This document shows, piece after piece, positions 10,666-20,998 of a stretch of DNA of 64,000 nt; the stretch's first letter is position 1; each line of letters starts with the position of its first letter. This stretch comes from Nemophila menziesii (lineage: Eukaryota > Streptophyta > Magnoliopsida > Boraginales > Hydrophyllaceae), in assembly GCA_029959085.1 (NCBI GenBank), contig JARWIR010000008.1:15238001-15302000 (forward strand), written 5' to 3'. Both the position numbers and the translations under genes were made by a program. A model generated the notes under the pieces. That model was given only the letters and a program-made list of their open reading frames with translations, was not told the DNA's origin and made no database searches.

Positions 10666-11640
10666 TTAAACGGCTTTCCAATGTTCTTTACCCGGATTGT
10701 CCATATACCTACTGACCTTACTTAATGCATATGATAAATCTGGATGTGAGCATACCATAGCATACATAAGAGATACATCTGCTTTAGAGTATGGAACATG
10801 TGATATATACTTAACATCATTATCTATTTGCGGATATAAAGTCGAAGAAAGTTTGAAGTGAGATGCTAACGAAGTACCAACAGGTTTAGAATTTTGCATA
10901 TTAAACTTGCAAAGGACTTTCTCAATATACTCCTTTTGATGAAAGAAGTTTACTTTCTTGTCTGTCTCTAGACATCTTCATCCCAAGTATATTCTGTGTA
11001 GCTCCTATGTCTTTCATCTCTAATTCCTTACTGAGTTGAGATTTGACCTTTCTTACTTCTTCCATATTCTTGGAAGCTATCAACATATCATCAACATAGA
11101 GGAGTATATACACAACTAAACTATCTTCTCCTTTCTTGCTGTAGACACAACAATCATAATTTGACCTATTAAATTTGTGAGAAGTCATAAAGGAGTCGAA
11201 TTTATTATACCATTGTCGAGGTGATTTTTTTAGACCATAAATAGATTTTTCCAGCGAACACACATAATCCTCCTTCCCCGAGACTAAGAAAGCTTCACAC
11301 TGATGCATGTAAATGTCTTCTTCAAGGTCACCGTATAGGAATGCAGTCTTTACATCTAGCTGTTAGAGTTTAAAATCATATATAGCCACAATATAAAAAA
11401 AATCTCAAATCAAACTATGCTTAAAAACTGGCGAGAACACGTCTGTGAAGTTAACTCCTGGTATTTGACTACAGCCTTTCGCAACCAATCTTGCCTGGAA
11501 TCTAGGATCTCCAATTTTTGCTATTCCTTCCTTCCTCTTGAACACCCACTTACAACGAACTTCTTTCTTCCATGTTGGAAGTTTCAAAAGATCCCATGTA
11601 CCATTTTAATGAAGAGATTCCATCTCTTCTTCCATAGCAA
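10666..11640 (-). pseudogene. Copia-2 reverse transcriptase
   Basis: Spread over three minus-strand open pieces. 11405-11587 reads CKWVFKRKEGIAKIGDPRFQ, ARLVAKGCSQIPGVNFTDVF and SPVFKHSLI. 10922-11308 reads SLEKSIYGLKKSPRQWYNKF and YILLYVDDMLIAS with an intact catalytic YVDD, then MKDIGATQNILGMKM. 10666-10899 reads KPVGTSLASHFKLS, YSKADVSLMYAMVCSHPDLS and NPGKEHWKAV. Stops and frameshifts lie near 11310-11400 and 10900-10920. Without them the order and length fit a normal copia RT. Confidence 0.87.
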
Positions 11641-11899
11641 TCATCCATTTCTCTTAATTATTATCGGTGGCTGCTTCTGAGTACGTGGAAGGTTCTCCAT
11701 TGGATTCAAGATCTTCAGCTACGTTTAGAGCATACGCAACAAAATCAACTACGACATATCTTTGTAGAGGGTTAATATTTCTCCTTGGTCTATTTGTTGT
11801 AAAAGAATACTGTGTTGGTTGTGGTAAAAGGACATCATTTCCATCATGTATGACTGGATCATTTTGGGATGTAGGTTCGGGTGTAGGTTGTGATTCAGC

Positions 11900-12878
11900 T
11901 GGTACATCAACCTAGAAGGTTAATTGTTGCTTATCATCACAAGTGTCACTAGAGGATAAGTTAGGAAGCATAGAATTTTCATCAAAAATAACATTTCTGC
12001 TAATTATGTTTTTTCTAGTTTCTGGGCACCACAATTTATAACCTTTCATACCAGATTTATAACCGAAAAAGATACATTTTATTGATCAAGGTTCCAATTT
12101 ACCAATATCAACATGTGCATATTCTGGACAACTAAAACTTTAAGATCAAAATATTTTGGAGCAGTTTCAGACCATAACTCTTGTGGAGTTTTGTTATTAA
12201 TGGAAGCTGATGGAGAAATATTGATAAGTAAGCAACAGTAGAAATGGATTAGGCCAAAATATCTTTGATAAACCAGAATTAGAAAGCATGCAACATACCT
12301 TTTCCATAATTGTTCGGTTCATATGCTATGCTACGCCATTTTGCTGGGGTGTACCTGGTACGGTTAAGTGTCTAACAATACCTTCAGTCTTGCAAAGGGT
12401 ATTAAATTCATTTGAGAAGAACTCTAAACGATTATCAGTACGAAGGTATTTTATTTGCTTTCCTACTTGTTTCTCGATCATGATCTTCAATTATTTAAAG
12501 GTATGCAATGCATCATTCTTTTGTTTCAAAAAGAATACCCAAACTTTTCTAGAGAAGTCGTCAATTATAGTTAAAATGTAGTAAGAACCGCCCATGGAAC
12601 ACACTCTATAAGGCCCGCAAAGACCTGAATGAAGATAGTCAAGTGTTCCTTTAGTGTTGTGAATGCCGTTTCCAAATTTAACTCTCATAATGTTTTCCGA
12701 AAACGCAATGTTCACAAAACGGTAGTTTACCTAGAATTTTTCCATCGAGGAGTCCTCTTCTGTGTAGTTCAGCCATACCATTTCCACTCATGTGTCCTAA
12801 GCGCATATGCCAAAGTTTAGCGTTATGGAGTAGATGCGACAAGTGCATCACCAACAACTGTGCATCCCTGCAAAACAT
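11900..12878 (-). pseudogene. Copia-2 GAG-pre-integrase and integrase
   Basis: 12678-12878 reads [20 protein letters not shown], then [15 protein letters not shown] (zinc-binding His and Cys residues). 12491-12715 reads TKGTLDYLHSGLCGPYRVCS, YYILTIIDDFSRKVWVFFLK and NDALHTFK. The second Asp and the Glu region continue in broken frames between 12300 and 12490 (LRTDNRLEF-type reading near 12440). The C-terminal region is degenerate down to about 11900. The LDYLHSGL motif replaces LDYIHSDL, so the first catalytic Asp is also changed (to Gly). Confidence 0.8.
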
Positions 12879-13335
12879 ATAATTCTGATGTCTTCCTTTT
12901 TACTTTCATCACAACATGACTTTCTTTTCTAATTTGTAGAAATCTACCTTCTCCAGTGTATGTGTACCCTTTTGAGTCTAGAGTACTAAAAAAAAATAAG
13001 ATTATTCTTCAGCTTTGGAACATGTCTCACATTACCAAGTGTTCTCACGACCCTATCAAACATCTTAATTCTAATTTTACCAAATACCAGTTATTTTGCA
13101 TGATGCATTATTTCCCATTATAACAACACCTTTCGATACTATTTCATATGAAGAGAACCATTCCCGATTGGGAAACTATGAAAAATGCAACCATAGTCCA
13201 GTATCCATTCTTCATATGATTTGGGTTCATTCTCAGATCCAGCTAAAAGTTCTCCATCGCTTTCATTCTGAACAACACCGGCTTCACCGAATTTTCTTGG
13301 GTATTGATTTTGATTTTGAGTAGATATCTTGTTTC
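12879..13335 (-). pseudogene. Copia-2 protease region
   Basis: Minus-strand reading shows EEWILDYGCIFHSFPIGNG near 13140-13220. It corresponds to the WILDSGCSxH active-site region: the Asp is kept, and Ser is replaced by Tyr. Downstream, VRTLGNVRHVPKLKNNLI (about 12985-13050) matches the conserved strand after the flap. Stops interrupt the frame. Confidence 0.65.
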
Positions 13336-14162
13336 TTTGTTGTAGTGTACGACATTCAGATATTAAATGCCCTTTCTTTTTACAATAATCGCAGAACTTG
13401 TATATCTTCCATTCATTCCAAAGTTCCCTTCATGCAATTTTCCTTGTAAAAATAAACCCTTTGCTTGGGTCTCAGTTGCACCTAATAGGTGTTTCATTCT
13501 TTCCTTAGAGTTTAAGGCTGCATATACTTCGCCCACAAATAGAGTTTCATGACTATACAATATTATATCTCTAAAATTCGAATACGATGGAGGTAGAGAA
13601 CACAATAAAATTAATGTCACAACTTCATCTTCATACTTGACTTCTAAAGCTTCTAAATCAGACATAATTTCTGTAAAACCAGATATGTGATCTTCTAAAG
13701 ACATACATTCAACCAAACGATGAGAATAAAGTCGTTGTTTGAGAGCTAACTTGCTAGTGAGACTTTTTTTATACATAATTGCTCTTATTTTAACCATAAG
13801 GCAGCGCCATATTTCTCCTTTAAAACGTCTTGTAAAATCTGATTTGAGAGATGAAGTTGAATTTGTGATAGAGCCTTAAGATCTTTTCTTTGTTCTTTTG
13901 CGACAGACAAAGTAGCGGGCATTTTATCAATTCCCAATAGCGCCTCATCTAAATTCATCTGAGCAAGCACAACTTTCATCTTAATTTTCCATAATGAGAA
14001 TTTTGTATTGCGATCCAATATCGATTTTATTTTAAAGTTGTCATAATCATGAATTAGTGAAAATACAAAAAAAAAAAAATAGAAAAAATAATCAAAATTT
14101 GGAGAAACCGACCTAGAAAAACAGATCTGGGACTTCGAAAACCCCCTTCTAGGTTTGACCAA
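13336..14162 (-). pseudogene. Copia-2 gag with CCHC knuckle
   Basis: 13785-14162 reads TKFSLWKIKMKVVLAQMNLD, EALLGIDKMPATLSVAKEQR, KALSQIQLHLSNQILQDVLK and EKYGAALWLK. 13363-13797 continues as MYKKSLTSKLALKQRLYSHR, EDHISGFTEIMSDLEALEVK and LILLCSLPPSYSNFRDIILY. It ends KFCDYCKKKGHLISEC-type (knuckle near 13330-13400). A one-codon overlap in a different frame at 13785-13797 marks a frameshift. The motif set is that of Tork/Tnt1-like copia gag. Confidence 0.85.
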
Positions 14163-14836
14163 AAAAAGTCAACAGTCAGCATTGACTGGTCAAATGCGGC
14201 GACATCGGATTTTTTTATATTACTGCAAATCTGGTTGCACGTAGGTGCGAAGCACATGAACAAAGCCTTTACCAATCAGAAGGCGAGTGCACGGAGAGCT
14301 TGGTGCATTGTGAAGTAGAAGATCTTTAGTCTTCTTCTTCGCCCGGTTACTGCAAATACCCGACCCGGAAGACCCGGATTAATGACGTGCTTTTTTCTTC
14401 ATCGATAATGCGCGAAAAAATACAATATTTACGTTGTTTTGATCCTTGTGTCGAGTAGAAGAGATTTACTCAATTAATTTTCGCAGAAAACACCCAAAAA
14501 TTGAGCTATAATTTCGAAAATAATTGCGAAAGAACTCTAACCCTAGATGAGTATATCTTCTTCGTCTCTTGGATACACTCGATAATTAGTATGCAGTTTA
14601 CTCCTAATGAATAATAGAACATGATTGCTTAGCAGAAAACTTTGAATTCGTGGCCAAAGATCGAATTAGGTTTTGAAATCTGAAACCCTAATTTCGTTTT
14701 ATTAAGTAGAAAATAAAACTAAATAAATAAAGAAGAAAAAAGGGTTTTATAATTTGGTTATTCTTCGGTAATTATTAAATACTCGATTCTTATGTAAGAA
14801 ATATACATAACTTTTTGTGCAAGATAAGCCTGAGCT

Positions 14837-14848
14837 CTGATACTAATT
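14837..14848 (-). other. Copia-2 primer binding site
   Basis: Element orientation reads TAGTATCAGAGCTC next to the 5' LTR. It differs from the copia consensus TGGTATCAGAGC by one base. Complementary to initiator tRNA-Met. Confidence 0.8.
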
Positions 14849-15045
14849 TGATATAATATGACCGACTGAATAAAGCACACAAGTTAGTATACCAAGATGG
14901 GAAAAACCACGGGAAGAGAAGAGAGTTTCACTATGATGAGAAAGAGATTACAAGGAGAATTGTATTCTATAAGGTGTGAATAATAATACACACTAAATGT
15001 GCATATATCGGGAAACCAGAAAACTAGAGTTATTATGCTAATGTG
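14849..15045 (-). repeat. Copia-2 5' LTR, main part (split by Gypsy-N)
   Basis: This LTR is continued at 22820-22858 beyond the nested element. The 5-bp duplication ATGTG (15041-15045 and 22815-22819) marks the Gypsy-N insertion. The uninterrupted sequence is available in the other LTR (TAATGTGCTAGACC at 9901). Confidence 0.93.
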
Positions 15046-16881
15046 TGATGTCTCCCCATTTGTTCTAATTATTAGCCCCTTGGAGATATCCTTTTAGGTG
15101 AATATTTGACTTATTTGATAGACTTTTATGCTTATTTGATCATATTACACTTTCTCTCCTTGGAATTAGGCTTATTCATTTTTAGAGCTTTTGTGCATTA
15201 ATTTGATTATTTTTAGTGCAAAGTTAGTAGGTTCTTGAATTTCATGAAATACCAATCCAAGGAGGAGAAGTGATAATTAAAGTCTTAGGGCATTTTAGCG
15301 TGTTAGGAAGTACCTTTACTCGAGTTTCTATTTTTAGAGTGCACTTTCCTATTTCTATTTCTTGAATTATGGATTTATTATTTTTAAAGCATATGCAGTT
15401 TAATTATTTATTTAATGTGAAGCTTTAAGAGATATATGGTAATTAATTAGAAACCAATTCAAGTTAAAGAAGTAAAGGAAAGAAGATTTACATGGAAATA
15501 AGAAGATTATGGAAGGATATATGCAACGAAGGAAAAGATAAAGTTGCCAAATAAATCTAAAATTCCAGCCACGTTTCAAAGACGAGTCCATAATTTAAGA
15601 TTGGCTGGGAATTTGGAAGAATGGTCTCGACAAATGGAAAGAGCTTTCCGAGAAAAGCGGTTTCGAATATTGGAACGCATCAAACGGATAAGTATTGAAA
15701 GAGATATGAGCAAAACAAATCAGCAGCAAAATCTTACCTTTCCTAGATTTTAGGGTCACGAATTAAAGAGTTCTTGACTTGTCTTCCACTCCAAGTAAAT
15801 TCGACCTAGGGCTTCCTAACACCTATAAATACACCTCTTAGACCTCATTATTCAACACCTTTCATATTTTCTTCAATTTATAACATCTTTAGAGAGAGAG
15901 AGAGTCAGAACCACCTCTCAATTATTCTTCAATTTATATCATCCTTAGAGAGAGCGTCAAGAGGCGGAAGTAAGAGCAGAAGCTGGAGAATCCTTTTCCT
16001 TTAACAACCTCTCAAACCAATTCCTCTATCTAGGTTCTTATTTTATTTCTGTTATTAGGAATATGTATATTATTAATTTCTTTATTGTTTTTACTTTTAA
16101 TATGAGCTAAACCTTAATTACTTGAGAATCGCATAATGGGAGAAACCCTAATTTATTTAATTCATGTATTTCAATTTGGTATTAGTTTCTAGTTTAATTT
16201 GAATTGGGTATTTCATATTGCTTATTATTTTGTATTAATTTCACTCTCAATGAATTAGCTAATCAGAGATAGGTCATAGTAATTAAGCTATTCACTTTGG
16301 TGGGGAAGTGATCGCCTTGACGGGGGGTTTAATTACGGACATAGGTAATAAACATAAGGTAGAAATTATTGATCCTGACGGGCTTAGTTAACCTTATAGC
16401 CAATTGGGTAAGATCTCAACCATCTAAACGTAGCTTATAATCGCCCTTACGGGGTTTGTAATATTGTAGGATAGTTCCTAAGTCCACCCTGACGGGGGCT
16501 AGGAGACATTAGAGTCCCGACTAATATAGAAATATCATTTCTGCCCTTAACGAAAGCATTAATTAGGTAAGTTTAGGTGATTCCCTAGCGAGACTCAAGT
16601 ATAGCTCATATCTGCGTCTTAGTCCTTTAGTATTTATTTTCAATTATTTGTTTATTTGCGTCTAGTAGTTTTATAACTCGAAACCAAAGAAATATCTTTT
16701 ATCTTTTATTTTCTGTATTTGCAATTACTACTACTTATTTATTGAACACTTGAGTTATACCAGTCCAATCCCTGAGAATGAAACCCGATTTATCGGAGTA
16801 TTACTTGGACAACCGTACACTTGCGGTATCGTGGTTCTTTTATTTTCAGTACTTAATTTTATAACACACCAGGACCCACCA
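15046..16881 (+). repeat. Gypsy-N 5' LTR
   Basis: Begins TGATGTCTCC and ends GGACCCACCA. A promoter-like TATAAATAC lies at 15824-15832. Downstream is a GA-rich block with an imperfect tandem duplication of about 65 bases (15870-15960). Four spaced copies of CCTGACGGGG-like motifs lie at 16315-16500. A 69-codon frame at 15544-15753 is also open in the 3' LTR but resembles nothing known. Confidence 0.93.
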
Positions 16882-16887
16882 TGTTTT

Positions 16888-16906
16888 TGGCGCCGCTGCC
16901 GGGGAT
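16888..16906 (+). other. Gypsy-N primer binding site (tRNA-Asp type)
   Basis: TGGCGCCGCTGCCGGGGAT follows the 5' LTR after six bases. It matches the Athila/Tat-type primer site TGGCGCCGTTGCCGGGGA, complementary to the 3' end of tRNA-Asp, with one mismatch. Confidence 0.85.
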
Positions 16907-17038
16907 TGCATCGTGTGACCCCGGTGTTTAATCCTTATGTAGTTTTAATTGTTTTTTTCAGTATTACACTTGTTTTTTGTCTTTGTTTTCTTTTACAGGT
17001 TCTTTATGCAGGTAATGATCAAGAGATTTTATTGAAAG

Positions 17039-18357
17039 ATGTATAGAGGACATTACCCAGATCCCGATCCATATGACTAATTGGAAAACTCTTCGGGACA
17101 ACAACAATGGGGTAGTAACTTCTACCAACCACCTTATCAACACCCGCAAGAGCAAGGTTGGAACAACCAATGGATCGGGAATAATCAACAACAATTTCCG
17201 CATAACTATCATCAAGAACAACCATCTTATCACTATCAACAAGATCAAAGATGGAACATTCAGCAACCTCCACAAATAACTCTTGCCTATTTGAATGAAA
17301 CAATTTCTAAATACCAACGCGAGAGCGAGGAACGTAGTGCAAAAATAGAACGGATGCTAGAAAGGGGTTCCAGATATAATTCTCATGACTTTTCCGAGAG
17401 CAATAGAAAGTCTATGAAGACCCCAAATTCGGATGCCGTTACAAAGAGAAAATCATGGGAAGATTTCAAGAGCAAAAGACAAGAGATGAGGAAAGCAATG
17501 CCAGAATGAAAAAAATAAAACAGATGCTAGATGAACTGTCTTCCCATTATGATTCTCCTGAAGAAGTAGTTGAGGAGGAAATGTTGAAAGACAATGTTAG
17601 TGATAGTGATACGACCACCGTGCCGATTATAAATGGAGACCACCATGTGGTTGAGAATCTTGTTAGCATGGTAGAAGAAGGAGTAGCAACGCAATTCCTA
17701 GAAGTTAACACAGAAATTGCTGTTCCTATAGTGTATGCACATGATCAAGATACAGAACGCAACCAAGAAGAGGTGGTGATCGAGGTTATAGAGATTCCAC
17801 AACAAAAATATGGCGAGGTAATAGTGGAAGATTGGGTTGACAGCGAAGACAAATCTGAAGTGGTCGGAGAATCAATTGAAGAATTCAAGGTTCACGCTAA
17901 AACATAAATTGAATCTCCACCACAAAAATTTCACCAATTACCATCTCTACCCCGAATCATGAATGAGATTAGAGATGAGAAATTCGAATCACCTCCACCA
18001 CCACAAAGTTCAGACATGTGCTATACAAGCAAGGTGCCACACCGCGAGAGTAAAGCGGCAATGAGGAGAACCTACCCACCACATTTTAAAGAGGAATTTC
18101 AGATTGAAACGAGGAATAAAAGTGAGATTATACCGTGGATAACGGTCATCTACTATTGTGTGGGGGAAAATGAGTTTCGTCGTGAAAATAAGAAGGCGAA
18201 ACGAAGTACTTACCCACCCCCTTTCAAAGATCGATTAAATAAAATTCAAGGTGGGAAAGTTCTTAAGCTTACATGTCAAGGAAGAGGCAGATTTAAGCGG
18301 AGGAGAACCGCAAGGGCCTTAATACCATATTCATGGAAGGTAACGCGTCAAACTTAA
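17039..18357 (+). pseudogene. Gypsy-N gag-like Gln-rich coding relic
   Basis: The probable start ATG at 17039 opens MYRGHYPDPDPYD and meets a TAA at 17078. The same frame resumes to 17509 with Gln/Asn/Tyr-rich sequence (QQQWGSNFYQPPYQHPQEQG) and a coiled-coil stretch (LNETISKYQRESEERSAKIE). A frameshift near 17460-17500 leads into 17455-17907 (acidic, EEVVEEEML and EVVIEVIEIPQQ). After a stop at 17905 comes 17959-18357, with two related repeats (RRTYPPHFKEEF and KRSTYPPPFKDRL). No zinc knuckle or catalytic motif is visible. The function is unknown; the position suggests a gag-derived or RNA-binding protein of a non-autonomous element. Confidence 0.6.
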
Positions 18358-18358
18358 A

Positions 18359-18394
18359 GACGTAATAAACAAAAGTGCTTCTTAGGAGACAACC
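18359..18394 (+). promoter_or_regulatory. Conserved post-coding motif, Gypsy-N copy
   Basis: Starts two bases after the stop codon of the gag-like frame. It contains TAAACAAAAGTGCTTCTTAG followed by GAGACAACC. The same motif follows the pol stop in Gypsy-F (33827-33860) and lies in the matching place in Gypsy-R (40809-40844, minus). Such strong conservation between elements with different coding content suggests a cis-acting RNA or DNA role, for example splicing, packaging or internal initiation. The role itself is inference. Confidence 0.75.
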
Positions 18395-18555
18395 GATGTT
18401 TAATTTGCTTTATATTTTTCAATTCCTAGTGTGTATTATAAGTAATTGTCGAGTCTTAGCGTCTATTTTTAAGAAATGAGAAAGGTGGTGTGTTAAAGTG
18501 TGCAGGAATTGAGTTTGGGGTGAAAAGGAACGAAAAGAAAAACAAATCTGCAGCG

Positions 18556-18985
18556 CCACCGGTATACCGGACGAAATCCCCGGTATACCATAGGGAGGAA
18601 ACACGAGCCCACAGGTTCTGGAATCGGGTTTTTTGCCGAAGGGTACTTTACCGGGACCGGCTAGCCGGTTATCTGACAGGTATGCCGGCCCGCTGTGTCG
18701 AACAAAAAAAAAATCTGGACATAATCAGAGAAAACTTCGGCAAGACATATCTTTATGCTCGGATGTCGAAATCAGGTGATCTTTAAGCCTAAACTGCATA
18801 AATTTTTGAGATCTAACTGTTGGGGAGGTCCTCGTTCGCGACCGGCTAGCCGGTGATACCGGCGGTATGCCGGTGCCCAGAAACACGTGCCCGCGGGTAT
18901 CGACTCGGGTTCAAGGCAGAATGTTACAAAAAGTAGGACCTCCAGCACCGTATGCCGGCCAGAACTCCGGTATGCCGGTCAGTAT
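18556..18985 (+). repeat. GC-rich ACCGGTATGCCGG island, Gypsy-N
   Basis: A sharply GC-rich stretch in an AT-rich element. It is built from variants of ACCGGTATGCCGG (18560, 18582, 18653, 18678, 18840, 18862, 18948, 18965), interleaved with CACGTGCCC and CTCGGGTTC. It is preceded by TGAGTTTGGGG at 18510. It corresponds in position and sequence to 34022-34395 in Gypsy-F. Tandem repeats in this 3' region are known for Tat-lineage elements. Confidence 0.85.
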
Positions 18986-19375
18986 GGCGGTTGTGAAGTA
19001 TTTGATTCCAATTTCACTTCTTAACTTATCAAGAAGTAACCCTAGCTTCTTCAAAAACGATTTTCCAGACCCTAACCCATTATATACCTCCACAAAGACC
19101 ACTACAACACCAAAGAACATTAAACCCTTCCTCTTATTTCATTCCAAGCACACATCCAACACCACGATCCTTCAAGAAAATCAAGAAATCTTCTCCTTCA
19201 ACCTTAAGCCTCTTCATCACAGCTACAATCCTATTCATTAAACCTTCCCCGAGCCATTACATATTCATTACCCATCTCATATAACAACATAAACCTTCAT
19301 TATAAATCCTCAAAACATCAAATTTCAAAACTCTTCTCTAGTTTTTTATTATTGAAGTTTTGAGTTTGGGGTTCA

Positions 19376-19801
19376 TTGAGATGTCGAAGATTGGGAAGAC
19401 AAGAATACCATGGAGAGGAAGAGGAAGTTGGAGAACCTCATATTAACTTTTGGGTGTTAAAAGATGTAGTTGGAAGAATGGAATTTCTGGAGGATATTCA
19501 TGAAGAGGTGTTACCAACCATAGGAAAAGTCACAAAAGAGTTGGAGCTTATGCAAATCATATTACGTGGAGTGAGCAATGTTCAAAATGCCACCTACGCA
19601 ACACAAGGAAATCAACCTACACGCAACAATGGAAACCAGCATCGTGCTGGTTCAGATACGTTTTCCTATCCCTTTATTATTTGTTTTAATTGTTTAATTT
19701 CTTTCATGAGTCTTTTTCGAGTCATGGGGACACGACTCATTTTTGAGTTTGGGGTGGGGTTCGTTGCCTCATCCCAATTTTATGTGTTTTACTGTTTTTA
19801 A
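19376..19801 (+). CDS. Gypsy-N env-position ORF, coiled coil
   Basis: Open for 141 codons, with an acidic start (EEEEVGEPHINFW) and a probable helix (LKDVVGRMEFLEDIHEEVLP, then TIGKVTKELELMQIILRG). A polar tail with TQGNQPTRNNGNQ follows, and then a hydrophobic end that probably reads into non-coding sequence (from about 19660). It sits where Athila elements place their env-like gene, but there is no signal peptide and no convincing fusion or membrane architecture. A similarly placed coil-forming ORF exists in Gypsy-F and Gypsy-R. Whether it is expressed is unknown. Confidence 0.4.
   Translation: MRCRRLGRQEYHGEEEEVGEPHINFWVLKDVVGRMEFLEDIHEEVLPTIGKVTKELELMQIILRGVSNVQNATYATQGNQPTRNNGNQHRAGSDTFSYPFIICFNCLISFMSLFRVMGTRLIFEFGVGFVASSQFYVFYCF
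19719..19760 (+). promoter_or_regulatory. Hairpin plus purine run, Gypsy-N copy
   Basis: GAGTCATG-GGGA-CACGACTC forms an 8-bp stem with one mismatch and a 4-base loop (19719-19738). It is followed after five bases by TGAGTTTGGGGTGGGG, which resembles the terminal polypurine tract. Gypsy-F has the same arrangement at 35302-35343. Confidence 0.7.
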
Positions 19802-20983
19802 TTTTTTTTTTAGTTTGAGGAATGTTTTGACTGTAGAGCTGTAGAGTGTTTTAAATGCCCCCATCAAGCATGATTTTTATGAATTTATGATAGAAAATAG
19901 TTGACTTTAGGAGTTAGTGTAAAACACACTTAGATTGCATGCAAGTATGAGATAATTGATAGGAAGAATTAATGAACAATGCAAAAGAAGTAAACTTGTG
20001 CTTAAGGATAATGAGTGGTTTGTAGAACATGAGATCTGAATGAGTAGAGAACCCACTTAGGTATGAACTAGAGGCAAGCTGTGTAGATAGGCAAATGATA
20101 GAGGCAGTTCTTTGTTAGCCCTTTGAATCCTTTTAGCCTTCTACCCCTGAATTAATTATATCCTTCTTAGCCAAATTTCTAGCCTTTAAGCCTTTCTTTT
20201 GTCACCACATTATAAGCCAATATCCCTTTATATTGTTAGGCATGACCATATGACCGCACTTGAATCACGATCCTGAGACTTCCTGTCTTGAGCTTGAGTT
20301 TGGGGTGGTGGGTCCACTATTATGGGAATTTACATTGGTTTGGGATTTTTTGAGCTTATCAATTGTGCTCTGTGCTATATTTTGATGATTCACATGTTTA
20401 TTACATTGTAACCATTTGCCGGGGTAATAGTAAATGAAAAAGAAGCTAAAAGCTAAAGTTATGAAAAGGCATAATTTATGAAAAATAACATGATATCTCA
20501 ACATAAAAAAGGGAGTCATAGCTATACAAAAAGAAAAAGAAAAAACTCAAGCTCTTGGATAGTTTGTTGATGGTAAGTGAGGAGAGAACCAAAAGGTCAC
20601 TTCAAATTTACCAAATATACATACCATACCGTCCCTAAGCCTACGCTAAAACCGTAAAGACCTCGTAATTCCTAGATACACGGTGAGTTAATAGGGAGTA
20701 TGCTAAGTGGAGCGATCAAAGCAAGTAAAGATCGAGGAACACCCTATAGCCACCATCTTGAGATAAGTAATAAGCGTAACCTTCTAGCATTGTGAAATTA
20801 ATTTTGGATTGATATTATTTTGTGTTTGATTTTGCATGATATGTGTATGTGTATATTAATTTCTAGCATAGACTATATGAGATTTGTTTTAAGTTGTGCT
20901 TTGGGAATATTTACTAGATTCTACCTTCTGCATTCACCTAAAAGGCCTTTGTTTTTATTTTACTTTGTCGGGACGACAAAGGT
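19802..20983 (+). other. Gypsy-N 3' non-coding region
   Basis: Contains no supported gene. It matches the 3' non-coding region of Gypsy-F module by module: 'gtgtagaacatgaga', 'gcttgagtttggggt' (20294), 'gccggggtaatag', 'accgtccctaagcc', 'ggcattg-gaaattaat'. This shared tail suggests both elements descend from, or are copied by, the same machinery. Confidence 0.7.
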
Positions 20984-20998
20984 TTGAGTTTGGAGTCT
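20984..20998 (+). other. Gypsy-N polypurine tract
   Basis: TTGAGTTTGGAGTCT lies directly before the 3' LTR TGATGTC. It is the terminal version of a motif that recurs four more times upstream in this element. Confidence 0.75.
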
